Shown one piece after another: positions 1-5,034 of a stretch of 9,427 nucleotides of DNA. The stretch spans positions 1 to 9,427 of the forward strand of contig CAYXHZ010000091.1 in NCBI GenBank assembly GCA_964465065.1. The letters run 5' to 3'. The number at the start of each line of letters is the position of its first letter. The first letter of the stretch is position 1. Position numbers and translations under genes: made by a program. Origin of the DNA: CAYMND01 sp964465065 (lineage in GTDB: Bacteria; Acidobacteriota; Aminicenantia; UBA2199). The notes beneath the pieces were generated by a model. The model had not been told where the DNA came from. It ran no database searches and saw only the letters and a list, made by a program, of their open reading frames with translations.

Positions 1-9
1 AGGGATCAT
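1..9 (-). CDS. start of a gene running off the left edge (partial)
   Basis: On the minus strand an ATG at 9-7 (Met-Ile-Pro) is preceded by CAGGAG at 22-17 with a 7-base gap, a good Shine-Dalgarno arrangement, so a gene probably begins here and continues outside the window. Only three codons are visible and no function can be given. A competing start is the ATG at 43-41, which overlaps the TGA of the preceding ORF (ATGA) in another frame. It has no Shine-Dalgarno sequence in front of it, so the ATG at 9 is preferred. Confidence 0.4.
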
Positions 10-16
10 GTTTCTG

Positions 17-22
17 CTCCTG
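17..22 (-). promoter_or_regulatory. ribosome binding site of the left-edge gene
   Basis: CAGGAG on the minus strand, 7 bases before the ATG at 9-7. It is the main evidence that a new gene starts at the left edge, and that the preceding short ORF is not simply read through. Confidence 0.45.
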
Positions 23-39
23 ATGTTTTTTGTTTTCAG

Positions 40-339
40 TCATTGTGTCTGTCTAAGCTTCTTAACATGACGGGCGATTTCCCGGTTACAGAGTTTGCCG
101 CAGCCATCGCTTTTGGCGAAAAAGGACCGGCTGTGGTCCAGCAAACGGCAGCTGGTGAAGCCGACGGACAACGGCCCCGGGTCCATGAGGGCTCGGGATG
201 GATCCTGCGCTGCAAGCTGGAATGCGCACGAAACGAGGAACAGTCCGGTCAGGGTTGTTGCAATCAGCTGCCTGCCGAAGGCGATCATGCAGTGGCTGTT
301 CGGCTTTGCAAGGATTGCTTCGGAATAATCTGGATTCAT
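40..339 (-). CDS. short exported protein, probable N-terminal remnant of a secreted alpha/beta-hydrolase
   Basis: A 99-residue ORF. Residues about 22-44 form a hydrophobic signal segment. It contains LVSC (Cys38), which fits a lipobox, and is followed by a possible signal peptidase I site near QLAAQ-D, so the product is probably exported or a lipoprotein. The mature start (DPGPLSVGF, then DHSRSFF, then NREIAR) resembles the N-terminus of secreted platelet-activating-factor-acetylhydrolase or dienelactone-hydrolase-like proteins. In those, a motif of the GP-x-x-VGF type is followed by a D-x-SR motif and then the catalytic domain. Here the frame stops shortly after the ARHV stretch and the whole catalytic domain is missing, so truncation or frameshift is likely; a genuine small protein is the alternative. 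The ATG at 339 has only a weak Shine-Dalgarno sequence. Met18 (ATG at 288) is another possible start, with none. Family resemblance is from memory. Confidence 0.5.
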   Translation of the reverse strand: MNPDYSEAILAKPNSHCMIAFGRQLIATTLTGLFLVSCAFQLAAQDPSRALMDPGPLSVGFTSCRLLDHSRSFFAKSDGCGKLCNREIARHVKKLRQTQ

Positions 340-377
340 TTTGTTGGATTTCTTTTAAATTTACCGTTTTATGGGAT

Positions 378-383
378 ATTATA
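378..383 (-). promoter_or_regulatory. candidate -10 box (TATAAT) upstream of the 40-339 ORF
   Basis: On the minus strand a consensus TATAAT lies about 40 bases before the ATG at 339. The sequence 17 bases upstream (AAACAA) does not resemble a -35 box, and the region is AT-rich, so a chance match is possible. Confidence 0.3.
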
Positions 384-454
384 CTGTTTTTTGATATTGT
401 TTGTTTTCTCCGGCAAATCTTTGTTCTGCGGATCGAGTTTGCGGGCCGCGGCTT

Positions 455-1387
455 TCATTTTTTGTCTTCTGCGGATGGGGCGATGAAAGCCGCGATCGCG
501 CTCAGAACCTTGTCCGGCTGCTCGATCCAGGAGTAGTGGCCGGCTTTTTCGATAAAAATCAGCCTGCTGCCGGTATAATACCGTTCCAGGGTCGTGGCCA
601 CGGCGTCGCCGCCGGGATCCTGCCGACCGTGCAGGATCAGCACCGGCTTGGAGAACGTGTTCTTCATCTGGGTCAGATCCAGTTTGCGTTTGAGCATGTC
701 TTCGTATATGAAATCGCCCATGCTGAAATCGAAGTCGGAGGATTTCATGGTCTGACTGACCAGCAGCGCCTTCTTGCGATCGAAAAAATAGCCGGGCATC
801 TTGGCGCGGATGATCTCGGTGACGGCATGCTGGTAGTCGGCCTTGAGACGGGTCTTGTCGCTCCAGTACTCGGCCACTTCGATGTCGCCCGGCCACAGCC
901 GGGACTGGACGTTGTCGCCGAAGGTCTCCTGTCCCTGCCAGTTGAGACCCATCGAACCCAGCAGGACCAGGGAGGAGATGGAATCCGGGCAGTCGTGGGC
1001 GTAGACCGACGCCAGCCAGCCGCCGTAGGAGAAACCGAGCACGGACCAGGATTTCAGGCCGAGTTGTCGGCGGATGGCTTCGAAATCGTCCAGAGTCAGG
1101 GCGATGGAGATGGTCGATGCGTCCCTGACCGCCGGCGTCGATTTGCCGGTGCCGCGCTGCTCGACCAGGACGCACTGCATTTTCGGCGCTAACAGTTCGC
1201 ACAGGCTGAGGTAACGGTCGGCAACGTCTCCCGGACCGCCGCCGATGATCAATAGCGGCTGTCCATGACCGAAGATGCGATAGTGGATATCCAGACCGTG
1301 ACTGATTACCTTATCTTCCCGGTCGGCCCCATTCATGACAATTCCCAGGCAAAACATCAATACGATCAGAACGCTTCTCGTTTTCAT
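455..1387 (-). CDS. secreted alpha/beta-hydrolase (S33/proline iminopeptidase-like)
   Basis: A 310-residue alpha/beta-hydrolase-fold enzyme with an apparent N-terminal signal peptide (basic start, hydrophobic residues about 5-18, then GADRED), suggesting periplasmic or envelope location. The fold is shown by the oxyanion-hole stretch IGGGPG at about 48-53, EQRGTGKS at 76-83, and the nucleophile elbow GFSYGG with Ser120. An acidic residue in GRQDPGGD (Asp257 or Asp261) and His284 in AGHYSW complete a plausible triad. Length and motifs fit peptidase family S33 or related esterases; the substrate cannot be told from sequence. The start is supported by GAGGAGA, 4 bases before the ATG. It follows the beta-propeller gene by 198 bases and precedes the short 40-339 ORF. 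No clear terminator follows it. A large ORF in another frame across the same region is a coding shadow. Confidence 0.93.
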   Translation of the reverse strand: MKTRSVLIVLMFCLGIVMNGADREDKVISHGLDIHYRIFGHGQPLLIIGGGPGDVADRYLSLCELLAPKMQCVLVEQRGTGKSTPAVRDASTISIALTLDDFEAIRRQLGLKSWSVLGFSYGGWLASVYAHDCPDSISSLVLLGSMGLNWQGQETFGDNVQSRLWPGDIEVAEYWSDKTRLKADYQHAVTEIIRAKMPGYFFDRKKALLVSQTMKSSDFDFSMGDFIYEDMLKRKLDLTQMKNTFSKPVLILHGRQDPGGDAVATTLERYYTGSRLIFIEKAGHYSWIEQPDKVLSAIAAFIAPSAEDKK

Positions 1388-1548
1388 ATAGTCTCCTCAT
1401 TTTTGGCGAACGTTTATAAATCATTGTCTCTCTTTTTCGGTGTTTTCCTCAAGCCTTTTCCAGTGTCTGCTCACATGGCAATCCGTCTGTGGAAGATTCG
1501 TTTCCGTCATCGCTCCTTATACCGCAACCGGGAAAGATCAGTTCCGGG

Positions 1549-1576
1549 AAAAAATTCCAGAAATGTTTATCTGGAA
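1549..1576 (-). terminator. intrinsic terminator after the beta-propeller gene
   Basis: Read on the minus strand, TTCCAGA and TCTGGAA form a perfect 7-bp stem around an 8-base loop, directly followed by six T residues, starting 10 bases after the TAA of the propeller gene. Position, stem and T-tract fit Rho-independent termination, although the stem is AT-rich and short. It implies the downstream hydrolase has its own promoter or relies on readthrough. Confidence 0.6.
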
Positions 1577-1585
1577 ATCATTCCC

Positions 1586-2659
1586 TTATTCAATTTCCAT
1601 CACGTGCAGATCCCATTGTCCTTCGGTCTCTTCATTCTCCACCAGTTGATAAATCTTCCGATCGGAGATGGCGATGGCTTCCGGGGCAATGATGTTTTTC
1701 ATGAAGATGGGCATCTGGGATTTTTGGATGAAATGGCCGTCCAGGTCAAAAATATCGACTTCCAGTTTTCCCGGTTCACCGGTCCAGCGGAAAATGCAGA
1801 GTTCCCGGTCCGGGGCGAAGAAAAAGCGGATGCCGGGGAAATAGTCGGGGAGCTTGAGATCTCTCTTGATGCCAGGCAGGAGATCCTTGAATGCCGGTTC
1901 TCCTTTGAAAAATTCCAGCCATTTCTCTTTTTCCTCTGCGGTGACCCTGGGTTTATCATAGTGCTGATTGATGTCCAGCGTTTTGAGCAAGCTGCCGGAC
2001 TGATCGAAAACCGCGATGGCGTCCTTATCCTTTTCCACATAGATCCGGTTGTTGAATACATAGAATTGAGGTCCCGGTAGAAAGAAGGGGTTCACCTCGG
2101 TTCCCATGGAGAACCAATTTTTTACCCGGATGAAATCCTGCTGGGGATTCATGCCGGAGTTGTAGATTTTCACGGTGTTGTAGTTGATGCCGTGCTCTGA
2201 ACTGGAACCCCGACCGACGAACTTATCGCCGATGGCTTTGAGGTTGGGCCAGGGATGACCGGCTTTGATCTCCTTGATATAGTCTCCCTGCTTGCTGAAA
2301 TAGGAGAGCTTGCCCACGCTGGTGACGGTCATGAAGTCATCGTAGACGTCCAGGGAAACATTGCCCATGTTGGTCTGAGGCGGCACGAAGAATTCTCCGG
2401 GTCCTTCACCCCGCTTGCCGATTTTTTTCTCCAGCTTCAGAGTGCTCAGATCGTAGATACATACGAAAATGCCATCCACAACATACAGCTTGCTCTTGCT
2501 GACCTCCATGATGTAGGGGCTGATCACTCCGGTGATGTTGCCCACTTTTTCACCATAGACGGGTCGGGTCCAGAAAACGCTTCCGGTCATCAGAAACATG
2601 AGCAAGACGATGAAAAACTGTCGGTTTCTGCGCATCGGTACTACTTTTTCAGAATTCAT
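1586..2659 (-). CDS. exported six-bladed beta-propeller protein
   Basis: A 357-residue protein with a signal-anchor or signal peptide (RRNR then a hydrophobic run, residues about 9-36). Repeated beta-strand-rich units follow, such as KLYVVDGIFVCIYD (58-70), a kinase-unrelated glycine motif GKRGEGPGEF (81-90), and later strands of the type IAVFDQSGSLLKTLDI and VDIFDLDGHFIQKS. The G-x-RGEGPGEF signature and the blade pattern are typical of the six-bladed beta-propeller family (NHL-like) that is abundant in Bacteroidota and Acidobacteriota. No catalytic site is recognised; such proteins usually bind ligands or partners in the envelope, which is an inference here. The start is chosen because AAGGAG lies 7 bases before the ATG at 2659. 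Met9 is less likely, because no comparable site precedes it. It is flanked by exported proteins on both sides and followed by a hairpin with a T-tract. Confidence 0.9.
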   Translation of the reverse strand: MNSEKVVPMRRNRQFFIVLLMFLMTGSVFWTRPVYGEKVGNITGVISPYIMEVSKSKLYVVDGIFVCIYDLSTLKLEKKIGKRGEGPGEFFVPPQTNMGNVSLDVYDDFMTVTSVGKLSYFSKQGDYIKEIKAGHPWPNLKAIGDKFVGRGSSSEHGINYNTVKIYNSGMNPQQDFIRVKNWFSMGTEVNPFFLPGPQFYVFNNRIYVEKDKDAIAVFDQSGSLLKTLDINQHYDKPRVTAEEKEKWLEFFKGEPAFKDLLPGIKRDLKLPDYFPGIRFFFAPDRELCIFRWTGEPGKLEVDIFDLDGHFIQKSQMPIFMKNIIAPEAIAISDRKIYQLVENEETEGQWDLHVMEIE

Positions 2660-2705
2660 GTTTTCTCCTTGTGATCAGGTCCGGAGGTTAATGATTATGA
2701 ATGAC

Positions 2706-2740
2706 CGGCATTGCCTGAAATTTGTTTTCAGCCGGTGCCG
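2706..2740 (-). promoter_or_regulatory. inverted repeat in the leader of the beta-propeller gene
   Basis: Inner arms CTGAAA (2715-2720) and TTTCAG (2726-2731) flank a 5-base loop. Outer arms CGGCA (2706-2710) and TGCCG (2736-2740) are separated from the inner arms by 4-base unpaired segments on each side. It lies 47-81 bases before the propeller start. It could be a leader RNA hairpin, an operator dyad, or a weak terminator remnant. No T-tract follows on the minus strand. Confidence 0.3.
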
Positions 2741-2804
2741 AACCTGTCACGCTCTGATACTGGAAAATGAGTTCGGTGTTACATGGAATGTTGTCCCGCT
2801 GTTG

Positions 2805-2823
2805 AAAAAGGGAAGTTCTTCCC
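2805..2823 (-). terminator. possible intrinsic terminator after the TlpA-like gene
   Basis: On the minus strand GGGAA-GAAC-TTCCC is followed at once by five T residues, beginning 25 bases after the stop codon of the TlpA-like gene. The stem is only 5 bp with a tetraloop, so termination would be weak. The same bases also resemble half of the motif found before the two regulators, so a protein-binding site cannot be excluded. Confidence 0.4.
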
Positions 2824-2848
2824 GAATCGCAGGCCGACGGTTCCGAAT

Positions 2849-3811
2849 TTACAACAGAGTCATGATCGCCCGTTCCAGGTCTTCTTCCTGGAGGTTGATG
2901 TGCCGAAGAATGCCCTGCCGGTCGATCAGGAAAGTGGTCGGGGTGGCGTTGAGCCGGTACAGCTTGGCGGTTTCGTCGCACCAGCCTTTGAACGAGCAGG
3001 CCATTGGATAAGGGGCCGCAATTTCCTGGAGGTAATCGCCGAGCAGTTTGCGGTCGGTGTCCAGGCTGATGCCGATGATCTGCAGACCCCGGCCGGCGTA
3101 ATCCAGATGCAGCTTTTTCAGCTGGGGCATGGCCTTGCGGCAGGGCGGACAGGCGACGTCCCAGAAATCGATCAGCACCACTTTGCCTTTCTGATCCGCC
3201 AGATGGAATTGACTGTGATCGAGCAGCTGGATAATGAAATCCTTGGCCGTCTGACCGATACCCAGACTTTTTTCGACATCGGCCAGAACCTTATGGAAGC
3301 GGGGCTGGTCGCGCAGAGCGGCGTAGGTTTCGTTTCGCAGGGCGTCCATGCGGTTGAAATCCCGTTCATAGACAGCCTTTTCGATCCAGTCGAGTGCCTT
3401 GCCCTCGTCCTGGAGACCCAGGTAGGCGTCGGCGATTTTCAGACAGTCCCATGGCGATTTACGCCCGTTCGCGGCCTGTCCCAGAGCTTCCAGCGCGAGA
3501 CCTGACGCGACGGCCTCCTGGAAGGCGCCGGTTTTGAGCAGCAGAAAGTGCTGGAAATCCAGAACGGAGTATTTGAATGTCAGTTGTTCGCCGAAGGGCT
3601 GGTAAATATCGACCACTTGACGGATGTGATCCAGGGCCTGGGCGTAAAGTCCCTGATCGCTGAGAGCATTGGCTTTGTCCAGCAGTGTGGAAATCCGCTC
3701 TTTCAGGGCCTGGCGGTCGACCGGAGCGGCTGGTTTGGAATCGCTTGTCCCGATGCAAGCGAATCCCAGCAATAACAGCGTCAGGCAGGTGGCGGTTAAC
3801 ATTTTTCTCAT
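2849..3811 (-). CDS. exported TlpA-like thioredoxin-fold protein with helical N-terminal domain
   Basis: From the chosen start the protein has 320 residues. A hydrophobic signal segment (MRKMLTATCLTLLLLGFAC) ends in a Cys19 that may be lipidated, although GFAC is an imperfect lipobox. Residues about 30-180 are helical and TPR-like (repeated A-x-x-H/L patterns, for example GLYAQALDHIRQVV). Residues about 190-318 form a TlpA/ResA-type thioredoxin domain. It contains VVLIDFWDVACPPC with the redox pair Cys221/Cys224, GRGLQIIGISLD, and the cis-proline loop NATPTTFLID (Pro291). The expected role is thiol-disulfide exchange or reduction in the periplasm. The residue before CPPC is Ala, where many relatives have Trp. 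The ATG at 3811 is preferred over the upstream in-frame ATG at 3889 because AAGGAG lies 7 bases before it and the signal peptide then begins correctly. It is divergent from the regulator at 4043. Confidence 0.92.
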   Translation of the reverse strand: MRKMLTATCLTLLLLGFACIGTSDSKPAAPVDRQALKERISTLLDKANALSDQGLYAQALDHIRQVVDIYQPFGEQLTFKYSVLDFQHFLLLKTGAFQEAVASGLALEALGQAANGRKSPWDCLKIADAYLGLQDEGKALDWIEKAVYERDFNRMDALRNETYAALRDQPRFHKVLADVEKSLGIGQTAKDFIIQLLDHSQFHLADQKGKVVLIDFWDVACPPCRKAMPQLKKLHLDYAGRGLQIIGISLDTDRKLLGDYLQEIAAPYPMACSFKGWCDETAKLYRLNATPTTFLIDRQGILRHINLQEEDLERAIMTLL

Positions 3812-3890
3812 GGCATTCTCCTTGTTTAATGATATCAAATCCACTGACGTATCTTGACGGAAATACATAGGGCAAGTTTGCAGTAACAAG

Positions 3891-3922
3891 TTCCTGTTTT
3901 TTTTTTTGGAAGATATTCCCGG
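3891..3922 (+). promoter_or_regulatory. shared composite motif, copy A (candidate operator)
   Basis: TTCCTG, a run of eleven T residues, then GGAA-N4-TTCCCGG. It lies in the divergent region between the TlpA-like gene (starts 3811) and the first regulator (starts 4043). Copy B at 8187-8219 has the same left block (AGTTCCTGTT, ten identical bases including two just outside this interval), the same GGAA-N4-TTCCCGG right block, and an internal spacing differing by one base. GGAA-N4-TTCC is an inverted repeat, as expected for a dimeric regulator. Conservation in front of two paralogous regulators, in non-coding DNA, makes a binding site the likely meaning; the binding protein is inferred, not shown. 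Confidence 0.55.
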
Positions 3923-3939
3923 TTGGGCGACATCGTCTC

Positions 3940-3968
3940 TTGGCTGAAAGTGGCATTGGTGGTATCAT
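3940..3968 (+). promoter_or_regulatory. candidate promoter of the first regulator
   Basis: TTGGCT (3940-3945), a 17-base spacer, and TATCAT (3963-3968) preceded by TGG, which gives an extended -10. It lies 75 bases before the TTG start and 17 bases downstream of motif copy A, so copy A sits just upstream of the -35 box, a position suited to activation. The assignment is by eye from the sigma-70 consensus, which may not hold exactly in this lineage. Confidence 0.4.
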
Positions 3969-4030
3969 GGCATTGTTTTGAGGTCCGGTTCGCTGCATTG
4001 CCGGTTTGATTGTTGCTGGCGTCGAATAAG

Positions 4031-4036
4031 AAGGAG
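4031..4036 (+). promoter_or_regulatory. ribosome binding site fixing a TTG start
   Basis: AAGGAG followed by 6 bases (AATTAT) and then TTG-GAT-CAT. It places the start of the first regulator at 4043 and not at the in-frame TTG at 4010, which has no such site. The paralogue at 8319 has the same 6-base spacing to a TTG and the same second and third residues (Asp-His). Confidence 0.8.
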
Positions 4037-4042
4037 AATTAT

Positions 4043-4981
4043 TTGGATCATATCCGAGTATTCGCTTCCCTGATCAACATATTGTTGTCCCTGCTGGCCT
4101 TGGTCTGCATCCGTTCCCTGATCCGGGACAGAAAATCTCCCCTGCTGCTGTTTCTGCTTCTGCTGATCGGGGCCCATATCCTCTACGACCTGCGCGCATT
4201 CATTTACAATTACATCGATGTCAACATCGAAACGGTGTTTCCTTCCCGGGCCGTTTTCTCCTTTCAGTTGTTCTGGATCCTGCCTCAACTGATCACCTGG
4301 TTCCGGCGCAGCTGCCTGCTGCGGATCAGCGGCATTCTGCTGGAACGGGATCTGCCGCTCAGGCTGTGGCTGCTGCAGATGCTGGCCGGTTTGGGACTGA
4401 TCGTTTTCTTTGCGGCCTGGTTGCTGCGGCCCGGTCTGCATGTCTATGCGGACACGGCCGACATCGTATTCCGCATCGCCCTGGGGCTGATCGAGGCCAT
4501 GACCATGATCGCGGTGCTGATCGGTTCAGGCCGGGCGGCCGGGCCGGAGAAGCGCGACGCGCTGCGCGCCTTCGCCCTGATCGGTCTGCTGGAAGTCGTT
4601 TTTTTCGCGCTCTTCACCCTGTTCGGGCAGAATCCGGGCCAGTCGCTCGCCTTGCGGCTCATCTTCGATTTTCTGTACCGGGTTTTCCATAACGCCGCCC
4701 TGTTGACCTGGTTGTGGTTTTTCCTGCGGCCCTGGATCGTCCAGGAGCAGATGACGGCGACGGTCGCCGATATCGCCGGACAGGCCGGAAATCTGGGGCT
4801 CAGTCACAGGGAACAGGAGATCATGGAACTGATGCTGCTGGGCAGCAGCAACCAGGTCATCGCCGACAAGCTGTTCATATCGGAACATACCATCAAGAAC
4901 GCCATCACCAACATATATCTCAAACTGGGTGTGAAAAACCGCAAGGAATTGTTTCATCGTTTTCTGGTGAAGAAGAATTGA
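4043..4981 (+). CDS. membrane-bound LuxR-family transcriptional regulator (first paralogue)
   Basis: From the TTG at 4043 the protein has 312 residues. By eye there are about seven hydrophobic segments (roughly 6-26, 33-50, 70-87, 107-128, 140-162, 174-194, 212-230), ending in LLTWLWFFLRPW. A linker leads to a C-terminal LuxR/GerE helix-turn-helix at about 251-306: LSHREQEIMELMLLGSSNQV, then ISEHTIKN and IYLKLGVKNRKEL. There is no response-regulator receiver domain, so it looks like a one-component sensor-regulator that acts from the inner membrane. In the recognition helix, the His that often follows TVKN in LuxR proteins is Ala here. It is divergent from the TlpA-like gene, with motif copy A between them, and convergent with the TonB-dependent receptor. 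It is clearly paralogous to the protein at 8319-9263. The signal sensed is unknown. Confidence 0.93.
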   Translation: MDHIRVFASLINILLSLLALVCIRSLIRDRKSPLLLFLLLLIGAHILYDLRAFIYNYIDVNIETVFPSRAVFSFQLFWILPQLITWFRRSCLLRISGILLERDLPLRLWLLQMLAGLGLIVFFAAWLLRPGLHVYADTADIVFRIALGLIEAMTMIAVLIGSGRAAGPEKRDALRAFALIGLLEVVFFALFTLFGQNPGQSLALRLIFDFLYRVFHNAALLTWLWFFLRPWIVQEQMTATVADIAGQAGNLGLSHREQEIMELMLLGSSNQVIADKLFISEHTIKNAITNIYLKLGVKNRKELFHRFLVKKN

Positions 4982-4990
4982 CGGTGGGGG

Positions 4991-5016
4991 GCCGGTCCGC
5001 CCGCGGGCGGACCGGC
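4991..5016. terminator. perfect 26-base GC-rich palindrome between convergent genes
   Basis: Arms of 13 bases (GCCGGTCCGCCCG and its exact reverse complement) meet with no spacer. The palindrome starts 9 bases after the stop of the first regulator and ends 18 bases before the stop of the receptor. As RNA on either strand it would form a very stable hairpin. Neither side is followed by a T-tract (runs of A follow on plus, so T precedes on minus). It is therefore a candidate bidirectional terminator or transcript-end stabiliser, and a protein-binding palindrome is the alternative. Confidence 0.6.
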
Positions 5017-5034
5017 GATAAAAAACGGTAGGAG

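Noticed and set aside
369..1202. A 277-codon minus-strand frame overlapping the hydrolase
   Set aside because: The Arg-rich, domain-free translation is typical of an out-of-frame reading of a GC-rich gene. The overlapping frame holds a complete alpha/beta-hydrolase with its triad and ribosome binding site.
1421..1510. A 29-codon minus-strand ORF before the hydrolase, preceded by AAGGAG
   Set aside because: AAGGAG is only 2 bases from the ATG, which is too close, the encoded residues are low in recognisable features, and the ORF lies where the hydrolase promoter and leader are expected. It could be a leader peptide, but support is too thin.
3812..3889. Upstream in-frame ATG at 3889 for the TlpA-like gene
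   Set aside because: It would put 26 residues in front of a normal signal peptide and lacks a Shine-Dalgarno sequence, while the ATG at 3811 has AAGGAG at the right distance.
4010..4042. Upstream TTG at 4010 as the start of the first regulator
   Set aside because: There is no ribosome binding site before it, the extra 11 residues contain the AAGGAG that serves the TTG at 4043, and the paralogue begins at the residue matching 4043.
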